Shown: positions 1 to 5,474, counted from the first letter of the stretch. The stretch is DNA of 5,474 bases from an uncultured Sphingomonadaceae bacterium (GCA_946480515.1 CAMLKX010000134.1:1-5474); one strand, 5' to 3'. Made by a program: numbers and translations. The notes: a model not told the origin generated them from the letters alone.

Positions 1-1
1 G

Positions 2-1075
2 AGCGGCTTCGACGTCGTGCTCGACGGCAAGGGCAATCTCCCGCACATTTCGGGGAACACTGCGGTTCGGACAGGTGCGCCTTCGGACGTGTGGCAGGCG
101 ATCCGTGCTCCGACGCTCGACGTCCTCATTGCCGATGCAATCAGCTCAGGCTCATTCTTCCGCAGCCTCGACCTCAGCGCGGATGGCAATCCGAGGACGA
201 GCTATTCCTTCCGCAACGGCAGCAGCATGAATGCAGCCATTCCCAATCCGCAGGAATTCTACACCAAAATTTTCGGCGTCGACTTCCATGATCCGAACAA
301 GGCGGATTTCAAGCCCGACCCGCGCCACGTCGTTCGCCGGAGCGTCCTGTCGGGCGTCAGCGAGCAGCGCCAGGCGCTCCTCGCCAAGGTCGGTTCCGCG
401 GATCGGGCCCGTCTCGACCAATATTTCACCTCCGTGCGCGAGATGGAAAACAAGCTCGCGCTGCAGCTGCAAAAGCCGCCGCCAGCGGAGGCATGCGTAA
501 TTCCGAAGGCGCCCACCGGCAGCAGTGACGGCAAGGCCACCGACAGCGAAACTCGGCGGACGAACCACAAGCTGATGGCCGAACTGCTGGCGATGGCGCT
601 GGCGTGCAACCAGACGCGGGTGTTCAACCTGACCCTGTCGGATGCCGCTTCCGACTTGCGCCAGGCGGGTGACACCACCGGCTATCACCAGATCACGCAC
701 GAGGAGTTAATTGACCGGAAGATCGGCTACCAGCCGACCGTCGATAAGTTCGCGACGATGAGCATGGAAGCGTGGACTGACTTCGTGACCACGTTGGCTG
801 CGGTTAAGGAAGGCAGCGGTACATTGCTGGACAACATGCTGGTGTTTGCCCATTCTGACGTGTCGTACGCCAAGAACCACGACGTGACCGCGATCCCGGT
901 CATGCTCGCCGGACGAGCGGGAGGAAAGATCAAGAACGGCATCCACGTCAACGGCACCGGTGAACCGATCAGCCGGGTCGGCCTTACGATCCAGCAGGTG
1001 CTCGGAATGCCGGTGGAATCGTGGGGGATGGACGCAATGAAGACCAAGCGGCCGATCTCGGAAATTTTGGTCTAA
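2..1075 (+). CDS. DUF1552 (HXXSHH family) protein, 5'-truncated by the window edge
   Basis: The frame is open from base 2 and its true start lies upstream; the GTG at 17 is inside the gene. The visible 357 codons match my memory of the DUF1552 family (Pfam HXXSHH), known from planctomycetes and from proteobacteria, with no established reaction. The family signature HxxSHH appears as HQITHE at bases 686-703. About 55 residues later comes GTLLDNMLVFAHSD (820-861), then NHD (878-886), P-VMLAGRAGG (896-928) and a C-terminal VGLTIQQVLG segment (977-1006), in the order expected for the family. Members are usually exported and often sit beside DUF1592/DUF1588-type cytochrome c proteins, so such a gene may lie just upstream; that is inference. 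The TAA stop is 16 bases before the cytochrome c' gene, which suggests co-transcription. The family call is fairly sure; the function is unknown. Confidence 0.85.
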   Translation, partial: SGFDVVLDGKGNLPHISGNTAVRTGAPSDVWQAIRAPTLDVLIADAISSGSFFRSLDLSADGNPRTSYSFRNGSSMNAAIPNPQEFYTKIFGVDFHDPNKADFKPDPRHVVRRSVLSGVSEQRQALLAKVGSADRARLDQYFTSVREMENKLALQLQKPPPAEACVIPKAPTGSSDGKATDSETRRTNHKLMAELLAMALACNQTRVFNLTLSDAASDLRQAGDTTGYHQITHEELIDRKIGYQPTVDKFATMSMEAWTDFVTTLAAVKEGSGTLLDNMLVFAHSDVSYAKNHDVTAIPVMLAGRAGGKIKNGIHVNGTGEPISRVGLTIQQVLGMPVESWGMDAMKTKRPISEILV

Positions 1076-1081
1076 GCCACA

Positions 1082-1087
1082 AAGGAG
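1082..1087 (+). promoter_or_regulatory. Ribosome binding site of the cytochrome c' gene
   Basis: AAGGAG lies 4 bases before the ATG at 1092, in the 16-base gap after the DUF1552 stop. It is the best Shine-Dalgarno match in the window and fixes the start of the cytochrome c' gene. The spacing is slightly short. Confidence 0.7.
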
Positions 1088-1091
1088 CGTT

Positions 1092-1559
1092 ATGTCAGGC
1101 GTTTGGAAGATTGGGGGAGCGGTGACTCTCGCCCTCGTTGCGGCGACCTATACCGCCAGTGCGGCCACTCCAGAGGTGACTGCCGCCGTCAATGCGCGCA
1201 AAGCCAATTACAAAGAGATCGGCGGAGCGTTCAAAACGATCAACGACGAGATCAAGTCGGGCGCTCCTGACATGAACACCGTTCGGCCGCTGGCCAAGGA
1301 TATCGCCACAAGGGCGGCCAACACGCTCAAATATTTCCCGCGCGGAAGCGGGCCGGAGTCCGGACTGAAGACCCGCGCGAAAGCGGAAATCTGGGCTAAC
1401 CAGGCCGAGTTTATTAAAATCCAGCGTGAAATGATCGCCGCCGCAGACATGCTCAACGCCGCGGCGGTCAAGGGCGACAACAGCGCTCTTGCCGATGCCA
1501 GGACCAAGCTTGGCGGAACCTGCAAGGCCTGCCACGACCGTTTCCGGCAGGCTGAATAG
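1092..1559 (+). CDS. Secreted class II cytochrome c (cytochrome c' / c556 family)
   Basis: This 155-residue protein has a Sec signal peptide: a hydrophobic stretch at residues 9-20 with likely cleavage after ASA (22-24). The mature part is about 131 residues, the usual size of the four-helix cytochrome c' family. The single haem site CKACH is at residues 144-148, close to the C-terminus as in class II cytochromes, with the proximal histidine H148. R152, four residues after it, matches the conserved proximal arginine of cytochromes c'. The first helix has R36-K-A-N-Y40. Y40 aligns by eye with the distal-pocket residue (Leu or Tyr in cytochromes c', Met in c556), which favours a five-coordinate haem able to bind NO or CO over simple Met/His electron transfer. 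It would act in the periplasm. It lies between the DUF1552 gene and a Tat-exported hydrolase, upstream of genes for cytochromes b561 and c. The family is sure; the physiological role is not. Confidence 0.9.
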   Translation: MSGVWKIGGAVTLALVAATYTASAATPEVTAAVNARKANYKEIGGAFKTINDEIKSGAPDMNTVRPLAKDIATRAANTLKYFPRGSGPESGLKTRAKAEIWANQAEFIKIQREMIAAADMLNAAAVKGDNSALADARTKLGGTCKACHDRFRQAE

Positions 1560-1571
1560 ATGAATTGAACG

Positions 1572-1585
1572 GTCAGCCGTCTGAC
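1572..1585 (+). other. Small inverted repeat between the cytochrome c' and hydrolase genes
   Basis: GTCAG-CCGT-CTGAC is a perfect 5-base stem with a 4-base loop; a G-U pair at 1571/1586 could extend it to 6. No T-run follows, so it is not a classical intrinsic terminator. It sits in the 50-base gap between two otherwise closely spaced genes and might stabilise or attenuate the message, or be chance. Confidence 0.3.
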
Positions 1586-1600
1586 TTGGCCGGGTAAGGG

Positions 1601-1606
1601 GGAAGG
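1601..1606 (+). promoter_or_regulatory. Likely ribosome binding site of the serine hydrolase gene
   Basis: The purine-rich GGGGGAAGGA run just before the ATG at 1610 holds GGAAGG only 3 bases from the start. The G-rich part further upstream gives more normal spacing. It supports 1610 as the start, which also keeps the twin-arginine signal complete. Confidence 0.45.
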
Positions 1607-1609
1607 ATC

Positions 1610-2866
1610 ATGAACCTGAACGGTTTGGCGCTCGCATCGAGCCGTCGCGACTTCCTGCTCCGCTTCGGAACAGTCGCCGCCGCTGGCGCCTTTCCCTCCA
1701 CCTTATTCGCGCAAGCGGCAAGTGAAGCCTCCGCCGTCCAGTCGCTAATCAACGGGATCGTCCAACAAAAGGATGCTCCAGGCGCAGTCGCGGCGTTTGG
1801 GATCGGTACCGAGCCTCCCCGGATCATCAGCGGCGGGACCTTGGCGTTTGATAGCAAGCAGACGGTGGATGGCGACACGCTGTGGCGCGTCTATTCGATG
1901 ACCAAGCCAGTGACCGGAATGGCGGCGATGCTGCTCATTGCCGAGGGCAAGCTCAAGCTCGACCAGCCGATCGCCGAACTACTCCCGGAATTCGGCAGCA
2001 TGCGGGTGCTGACTGACCCCGCCAACAGCCTGGACTCCAGGCCAGCGAAGAACCCGATCACGGTTCGCCATCTGTTGACTCACACGGCGGGGTTCGGAGT
2101 GATGCTCAGCAAGCCGCCCTTGCGTGCCGCTTATGAGAAACTTGGTCTTACCCCGGGGCGCAGAAGCCATGCCGAGGAAGCGAAGGCCACGGTTCCGACT
2201 GCTCCGAGCTTGGCAGAGTTTGCGAAGCGGCTGGCCACTCTCCCCCTGCAATCTGAACCGGGTCAGCGGTGGAGTTATTCGGTCAGCCTCGATCTACTCG
2301 GACGGGTGATCGAGGTGGCGTCGGGAATGCCCTACGAAGCTTATCTCCACAGCCGCTTTTTTGCACCACTCGGGATGACCAGCACCACCTTCCAGGTGCC
2401 CGCCAAAGACCGGCAGCGGCTTGCGTCCAATTACGTTGTTGAAAGCGGCAAGAAGGCTGTTCTGCTCGACCCGGGTTCAAGCTCGATCTTCCTCGACAAG
2501 CCCGCATTTCCGTTCGGCGGGTCCGGACTGGTGTCAAGCGCGCGTGACTTCGACCGGTTCCTGGCGTTGGACGGCAAGGTGATCATGCCGCGGGAAAGCG
2601 TCGCCACGGGGATGTCGAACCTGTTGCCTGCTGGAGCGGATATGAGCGGCTATGTCTTCGGCAAGGTTAATCACGGCTTTGGTGCGGGCGGGAGGGTCAG
2701 CCTCGGCGGCCCCGACAAGGGCACTTACGGCTGGCTTGGAGCGGCCGGAACTACCGCGCTCGTAAATCCTGCGCGCAAGCTCCGGATCGGCGGCTACCTC
2801 AATGTCATGCTCAGCTTTGGGTTCGCGAACGCCCTTCCTGCCGCAGTCGAGAAGGATCTCGCATGA
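1610..2866 (+). CDS. Tat-exported serine hydrolase of the beta-lactamase class C / family VIII esterase fold
   Basis: This 418-residue protein starts with a twin-arginine signal: SRRDFLLRFG at residues 11-20, a hydrophobic region, and likely cleavage after AQA (34-36). It is therefore exported folded. The Pfam Beta-lactamase (PF00144) layout is clear. S96-M-T-K99 is the SxxK motif with the nucleophile and general base. VRHLLTHTAGF at 152-162 is a family hallmark. Y223-S-V is the counterpart of YxN. GWLGAAGT at 374-381 takes the place of the KTG box. The missing YxN asparagine and the WxG-type third box fit family VIII esterases or D-amino peptidases better than true AmpC beta-lactamases. The natural substrate cannot be read from sequence. 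Its TGA overlaps the ATG of the cytochrome b561 gene by 4 bases (ATGA), so the two are probably translationally coupled. A hydrolase between cytochrome genes is unusual. Confidence 0.88.
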   Translation: MNLNGLALASSRRDFLLRFGTVAAAGAFPSTLFAQAASEASAVQSLINGIVQQKDAPGAVAAFGIGTEPPRIISGGTLAFDSKQTVDGDTLWRVYSMTKPVTGMAAMLLIAEGKLKLDQPIAELLPEFGSMRVLTDPANSLDSRPAKNPITVRHLLTHTAGFGVMLSKPPLRAAYEKLGLTPGRRSHAEEAKATVPTAPSLAEFAKRLATLPLQSEPGQRWSYSVSLDLLGRVIEVASGMPYEAYLHSRFFAPLGMTSTTFQVPAKDRQRLASNYVVESGKKAVLLDPGSSSIFLDKPAFPFGGSGLVSSARDFDRFLALDGKVIMPRESVATGMSNLLPAGADMSGYVFGKVNHGFGAGGRVSLGGPDKGTYGWLGAAGTTALVNPARKLRIGGYLNVMLSFGFANALPAAVEKDLA

Positions 2867-3540
2867 CCGACACGAATGAGCGGGTGCGCATCTGGGATGC
2901 GCCTGTCAGGCTGTTCCACTGGCTGCTGGTGATCCTGATCGCCGCACTGTGGTGGACCGGGACTGAGCGGATGCTCGATTGGCATCGGCTCGCGGGTTAC
3001 TCGATCTTCGCGCTGGTCTTGTTCCGAATCCTGTGGGGCCTCTTCGGCAGCAGCACTGCTCGTTTCTCCCATTTCGTTCGCGGGCCGAGCGCTGTTGGGA
3101 GCTACGTCAGGAACGATCTGTTCCGCCGGGGCGGTGCGCCGCACGTTGGCCACAACCCGCTTGGCGGGTGGAGCGTGATCGCGATGCTGATCGTGTTGCT
3201 GGTCCAGACCCTGCTCGGCATGGTCGCGGTCGACATCGACGGCATTGAATCCGGGCCGTTCTCCTATCTGGTGGATTTCGAGACTGGGCGGCTCGCCGCC
3301 CGCCTTCATCACCAATTGTTCAACGTGCTGCTGGCATTGATCGCGCTGCATGTCCTGGCGATCCTCTACTACCTGCTTCACCGCCGCCAGAATCTGGTCG
3401 GGCCGATGATCACCGGGTCGCGCCGTCTGAACGGCGAGGCTCCTGCGATCCGCTTCGCTCCGACGGGCCTCGCGATCCTGCTCCTGCTGCTTTGCGCTGG
3501 ACTAATTTGGGTGGCGGTGGCGATCTACGGGCAGGCGTAA
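2863..3540 (+). CDS. Cytochrome b561 family membrane protein (diheme b-type cytochrome)
   Basis: This 225-residue inner-membrane protein belongs to the bacterial cytochrome b561 / Ni,Fe-hydrogenase b-subunit family (PF01292). It opens with the family hallmark RIWDAPVRLFHW at residues 9-20. Hydrophobic segments lie near 17-33, 43-61, 104-124 and 150-171, and a fifth near 201-222 resembles the extra C-terminal helix of HupC-like members. Candidate haem ligands are H19 (helix 1), H41 (start of helix 2) and, in helix 4, H149 or H150 with H163; the 13-14 residue gap fits two stacked b haems. Its family role is to pass electrons between the quinone pool and a partner redox protein. The nearest candidates are the c-type cytochrome encoded 6 bases downstream and the cytochrome c' upstream. 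Its ATG overlaps the hydrolase stop, so coupled translation is likely. No hydrogenase genes are present in the window. Confidence 0.9.
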   Translation: MTDTNERVRIWDAPVRLFHWLLVILIAALWWTGTERMLDWHRLAGYSIFALVLFRILWGLFGSSTARFSHFVRGPSAVGSYVRNDLFRRGGAPHVGHNPLGGWSVIAMLIVLLVQTLLGMVAVDIDGIESGPFSYLVDFETGRLAARLHHQLFNVLLALIALHVLAILYYLLHRRQNLVGPMITGSRRLNGEAPAIRFAPTGLAILLLLLCAGLIWVAVAIYGQA

Positions 3541-3546
3541 CCTGAA

Positions 3547-3936
3547 GTGAAGCTTATCCTTGTTGTAGCCGCCAGCGTGGGTGTGGCCCTAGCCCCTGCG
3601 TTCGTTGCCGCTTCCACTCCTGACGGCGACGCGATCAAGGGAAAGGCCGTGTTCGCCCGCTGTGCAAGCTGCCATGAGCTTCGGCCGAATGTGAACAAGG
3701 TGGGGCCGTCGCTCGCCGGAGTGATCGGGCGGCGGTCAGGATCGATCGTCACCTTCAACTATTCACCGGCGATGAAGCAGGCCAATCTCCAATGGGACGC
3801 CAAGACCCTCGACGCCTTCCTGACCAAGCCCGAGGCGGTTGTGCCCGACACACGCATGCCGTTTCCTGGTCTGCGTGATCCCGCGGACCGGGCAAACGTG
3901 ATTGCCTATCTCGCCACCAGCACCTCCCGGAACTGA
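3547..3936 (+). CDS. Secreted class I cytochrome c (c2/c550-like, small monohaem)
   Basis: This 129-residue protein has a signal peptide (hydrophobic residues 3-21, cleavage probably after a small residue near 20-23) and a mature part of about 107 residues. The haem site CASCH is at residues 39-43. KVGPSLAGVIGRRSG at 51-65 and the axial methionine M104 in DTRMPFPG complete the class I, cytochrome c2 pattern of a periplasmic electron carrier. The start is GTG at 3547. Only two codons separate it from the in-frame TAA of the cytochrome b561 gene, and later starts would lose the signal peptide, so the start is well constrained. The 6-base gap and the lack of a strong ribosome site suggest it depends on translation of the cytochrome b561 gene. 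It probably exchanges electrons with that membrane cytochrome; the final acceptor is unknown. Confidence 0.9.
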   Translation: MKLILVVAASVGVALAPAFVAASTPDGDAIKGKAVFARCASCHELRPNVNKVGPSLAGVIGRRSGSIVTFNYSPAMKQANLQWDAKTLDAFLTKPEAVVPDTRMPFPGLRDPADRANVIAYLATSTSRN

Positions 3937-3943
3937 CGGAGCG

Positions 3944-3958
3944 CTCTGGATAGCAGAG
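3944..3958 (+). other. Short hairpin after the cytochrome c gene
   Basis: CTCTG-GATAG-CAGAG forms a perfect 5-base stem with a 5-base loop, 8 bases after the cytochrome c stop. There is no T-run, so it is at best a weak or Rho-assisted end of the cytochrome operon. It also overlaps the place where the -35 box of the putative modBC promoter would lie. Confidence 0.3.
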
Positions 3959-3968
3959 GGTGTGGCGC

Positions 3969-3974
3969 TATAGA
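3969..3974 (+). promoter_or_regulatory. Putative -10 element of a modBC promoter
   Basis: TATAGA within GCGCTATAGAGGCGC is an AT-rich island in a GC-rich gap and resembles the -10 boxes often seen just before genes in sphingomonads and relatives. Transcription would start near 3980-3982. The -35 region about 17 bases upstream (CTGGAT, 3946-3951) matches the consensus poorly. The GGCGC repeat flanking it (3964-3968, 3975-3979) is a direct, not inverted, repeat, so it is not an obvious operator. The site is plausible but unproven. Confidence 0.4.
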
Positions 3975-3980
3975 GGCGCA

Positions 3981-4022
3981 ATGCCCGCCCCCAGCATCGA
4001 CGATGACGGCAGCCGATGCTGA
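3981..4022 (+). CDS. Possible 13-codon leader ORF overlapping the modB start
   Basis: ATG at 3981 opens a frame encoding MPAPSIDDDGSRC and ends at TGA 4020-4022, overlapping the first codons of modB in another frame. The ATG falls about where transcription from the TATAGA element would begin, so it could be translated from a leaderless message. It could deliver ribosomes to modB, which has only a weak ribosome site of its own. No similarity to a known leader peptide is recognised. It may be chance. Confidence 0.25.
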   Translation: MPAPSIDDDGSRC

Positions 4023-4708
4023 CAGCTGAAGAAGTCGAGATCATCCTCCTGTCGCTGCGGGTGAGCCTGGCGGCCATGATCCTCACCCTCCCCTTCGCCT
4101 TCGGACTCGCCTATCTGCTGGCGCGGGCGCGCTTCCCTGGAAAACTGGTCGTCGACGCGTTGGTCCATCTTCCGCTCGTTTTGCCCCCGGTAGTGATTGG
4201 GTGGCTTCTGCTGCTGGCGTTCGGACGCAACGGCCCGATCGGCGCCTGGCTTGAGCAGTGGTTCGGTATTTCCGTGATCTTCCGCTGGACGGGAGCTGCG
4301 ATCGCTTCGGCGGTCATGGCGCTGCCGCTGATGGTCCGTGCGATCCGTCTCTCGCTTGAGAATATCGACCGGCGGCTGGAGTCTGTCGCGCGGACGCTCG
4401 GCGCGACGCCATGGCGAGGATTTCTGACCGTCACCCTCCCGCTGAGCTTGCCCGGAATCTGGGCAGCGCTGGTGCTCGGTTTTGCCCGATCCATCGGGGA
4501 ATTCGGCGCAACCATCACCTTCGTGTCGAACGTTCCGGGCCAAACTCAAACGCTTCCGCTCGCCATCTATGGAGCACTGCAGATCCCGGGGAGCGATCCG
4601 ACGGTGGTGCGGCTGGCGCTCATCTCGATCCTCCTCTCGATCGCGGCGCTCGTCGCCTCCGAAGCGCTCGCGCGCCGGGGAGCGGCACGGGTTGCCCATG
4701 TCCTTTGA
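4016..4708 (+). CDS. modB: Molybdate ABC transporter permease ModB
   Basis: At 230 residues it is the same size as typical ModB. It forms the inner-membrane channel of the ModABC molybdate importer, which feeds molybdenum cofactor synthesis. Hydrophobic helices lie near residues 8-35, 46-70, 92-110, 147-168 and 197-217. RARFPGK at 37-43 and HLPLVLPPVVIGW at 51-63 are ModB-like. The EAA loop that docks on the ATPase is at 122-142 (ESVARTLGATPWRG onward). GEFGATITFVSN at 161-172 followed by QTQTLPLAIY at 176-185 is a strong ModB signature, close to but distinct from sulfate permeases. The start is ATG 4016: an in-frame TGA at 4004-4006 excludes a longer form. The ribosome site is weak. The 79-base gap upstream carries a possible promoter. 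The expected modA does not precede it. The 3' end overlaps modC by 11 bases. A tungstate substrate cannot be excluded. Confidence 0.92.
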   Translation: MLTAEEVEIILLSLRVSLAAMILTLPFAFGLAYLLARARFPGKLVVDALVHLPLVLPPVVIGWLLLLAFGRNGPIGAWLEQWFGISVIFRWTGAAIASAVMALPLMVRAIRLSLENIDRRLESVARTLGATPWRGFLTVTLPLSLPGIWAALVLGFARSIGEFGATITFVSNVPGQTQTLPLAIYGALQIPGSDPTVVRLALISILLSIAALVASEALARRGAARVAHVL

Positions 4709-5351
4709 CGTCGCGATCCGCCGGACGCTGGGCGCCATCGAGATTGCTGTCGAGTTCGAACTCGACGAAGGCCTGCTGGTCCTCTCGGGGCCGTCCGGCT
4801 CCGGCAAGACCTCGATCCTCAACATGATCGCCGGCATCTTGCGGCCGGACCAGGGTCACATTCGACTTCATGATCGGACATTGTTCGACAGCGCTGCGGC
4901 GGTAGACGAACCTCCGGAACGCCGCCGGATCGGCTATGTGTTTCAGGATGGCCGCCTGTTCCCGCACAAGCGGGTGAGAGACAATCTGCTCTACGGATAT
5001 CGGCTGACCGGCGCCTCCGATCACTGGCTGACCTTCGACGACGCCGTCGCATTCCTTGGCGTCGGTCATTTGCTGGATCGGTGGCCTTCCTCACTGTCGG
5101 GCGGAGAAGCCCAGCGCATTGCTATCGGCCGGGCCTTGCTGTCCGGAGCCCGCGCATTGCTGATGGACGAACCTCTCACCTCGCTCGATCTCGACCGGCG
5201 CGAGGAGATCCTGCGCGTGATCGAGCGAGTTCGGGATCAACTGCGGATCCCGACGCTGTACGTGACTCATGATCCGCGCGAGGCCGAGCGCCTTGGAACC
5301 AGGATTGTGGGGATCGGAGCATCGCCCGCCTTATCAAACAGTTCTACTTGA
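4698..5351 (+). CDS. modC: Molybdate ABC transporter ATP-binding protein ModC, short form without TOBE/Mop domain
   Basis: This is the ATPase that powers ModB. All nucleotide-binding motifs are present and in order in the 217 residues: Walker A GPSGSGKT (31-38), Q-loop VFQDGRLFPH (81-90), signature LSGGEAQR (133-140), Walker B ALLMDEP (153-159), D-loop SLD (162-164) and switch histidine H191 in THD. It should therefore be an active ATPase. The start ATG 4698 overlaps the end of modB by 11 bases and gives a normal first beta-strand; the frame stays open upstream to 4482 only as a shadow of modB. The protein ends about 25 residues after the switch histidine. Classical ModC, such as the E. coli protein of about 350 residues, has a C-terminal TOBE/Mop domain that binds molybdate and inhibits the pump; that domain is absent. 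No second half is visible downstream in any frame, so it looks like a natural short form, though truncation cannot be ruled out. Confidence 0.9.
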   Translation: MSFDVAIRRTLGAIEIAVEFELDEGLLVLSGPSGSGKTSILNMIAGILRPDQGHIRLHDRTLFDSAAAVDEPPERRRIGYVFQDGRLFPHKRVRDNLLYGYRLTGASDHWLTFDDAVAFLGVGHLLDRWPSSLSGGEAQRIAIGRALLSGARALLMDEPLTSLDLDRREEILRVIERVRDQLRIPTLYVTHDPREAERLGTRIVGIGASPALSNSST

Positions 5352-5368
5352 ATGGTTTGGGCTGCCAG

Positions 5369-5473
5369 CTAATGCTCCCCGATTGGTTCGCCCTGCGTAA
5401 CGCAACGTGAGTATTGTGCGTGAAAGATTTGTGGAGTGTATCGCCGGAGCAGCGGTTCCAGTGGCTCGTCGGG
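5369..5473 (-). CDS. Possible C-terminal end of a convergent gene entering from the right
   Basis: On the minus strand, a frame open from the window edge encodes 34 residues (PDEPLEPLLRR near the edge, ending GEPIGEH) and stops at TAG (5371-5369), 17 bases after the modC stop. Its composition looks protein-like, and its G+C at third positions is about 56 percent, higher than the competing + strand frame. This is lower than I would expect for the neighbouring genes. The family is not recognised. A + strand frame from GTG 5407 to the edge is an alternative. Too short to be sure it is coding. Confidence 0.3.
   Translation of the reverse strand, partial: PDEPLEPLLRRYTPQIFHAQYSRCVTQGEPIGEH
5394..5404 (+). 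repeat. 11-base palindrome TGCGTAACGCA
   Basis: TGCGT-A-ACGCA is a perfect 5+1+5 inverted repeat in the gap after modC. It could be a regulator site or chance. If the minus-strand frame is real, it lies inside that gene, which weakens the case for a regulatory site. Confidence 0.2.
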
Positions 5474-5474
5474 G

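Noticed and set aside
152..700. Minus-strand open frame of 182 codons opposite the DUF1552 gene
   Set aside because: It is antisense to conserved family motifs and has no recognisable domain.
1610..2866. AmpC-type antibiotic-resistance beta-lactamase
   Set aside because: The SxxK motif is present, but YxN and KTG are replaced by YSV and GWLG, which fits esterase-like members of the fold.
2794..3381. Minus-strand open frame of 195 codons opposite cytochrome b561
   Set aside because: The product is a low-complexity Gln/Asp/Arg-rich sequence antisense to a well-supported membrane protein.
2863..3540. Hydrogenase b-type cytochrome subunit
   Set aside because: The family is shared, but no hydrogenase structural or maturation genes are present and the neighbours are c-type cytochromes.
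3944..3958. Intrinsic terminator after the cytochrome c gene
   Set aside because: The stem is only 5 pairs and no T-run follows.
3960..3985. ModE-type operator before modB
   Set aside because: CGCTATA resembles one half-site of the ModE box, but the second, inverted half is missing.
3937..4015. Molybdenum cofactor riboswitch before modB
   Set aside because: The gap is only 79 bases and shows just one 5-base hairpin, too little for that RNA.
4482..4697. Longer N-terminus for ModC from an upstream ATG at 4482
   Set aside because: It would overlap modB by over 200 bases, and the extra residues are a Ser/Arg-rich shadow of modB. ATG 4698 gives a normal ABC ATPase start.
3968..4837. Long minus-strand open frame (289 codons) opposite modB and the start of modC
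   Set aside because: The + strand encodes an unmistakable ModB and ModC here. The antisense product is rich in Arg, Gln, Asp and Pro, as expected for the shadow of a high-GC gene.

Overview
The window looks like chromosomal DNA of a GC-rich alphaproteobacterium, most likely in or near the Sphingomonadales. This placement is an inference from high GC, the gene content and the CTATAG-type -10 sequence close to a start codon; there is no rRNA or other marker gene to prove it. All clear genes lie on the + strand and are tightly packed.

Region 1 (bases 2-3936) is a five-gene run that reads as one operon. It begins with the C-terminal 357 codons of a DUF1552 (HXXSHH family) protein. Next come a secreted class II cytochrome c', a Tat-exported serine hydrolase of the class C beta-lactamase / family VIII esterase fold, a membrane cytochrome b561, and a secreted class I cytochrome c. 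Gaps are 16, 50, -4 and 6 bases. The likely common theme is periplasmic electron transfer: quinol at the membrane cytochrome b561, then the soluble c-type cytochromes. The DUF1552 protein and the hydrolase would be periplasmic partners of unknown substrate.

Region 2 (3937-4015) is a 79-base gap. It has a small hairpin without a U-tract, a TATAGA -10-like element, and a 13-codon open reading frame that starts about where transcription would begin and runs into the modB start.

Region 3 (4016-5351) is modBC, the permease and ATPase of a molybdate ABC importer, overlapping by 11 bases. The binding-protein gene modA is not next to modB here, and ModC ends right after the ATPase domain, without the usual C-terminal molybdate-binding (TOBE/Mop) domain.

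Region 4 (5352-5474) has no certain gene. The minus strand carries an open frame that could be the last 34 codons of a convergent gene entering from the right, and a short palindrome lies inside it.

No tRNA, rRNA, CRISPR array, insertion sequence or convincing riboswitch was seen. Nothing here is clearly a wholly new system. The points most worth a second look are the mixed cytochrome/hydrolase operon, the modA-less modBC with a short ModC, and the possible leaderless mini-ORF before modB.
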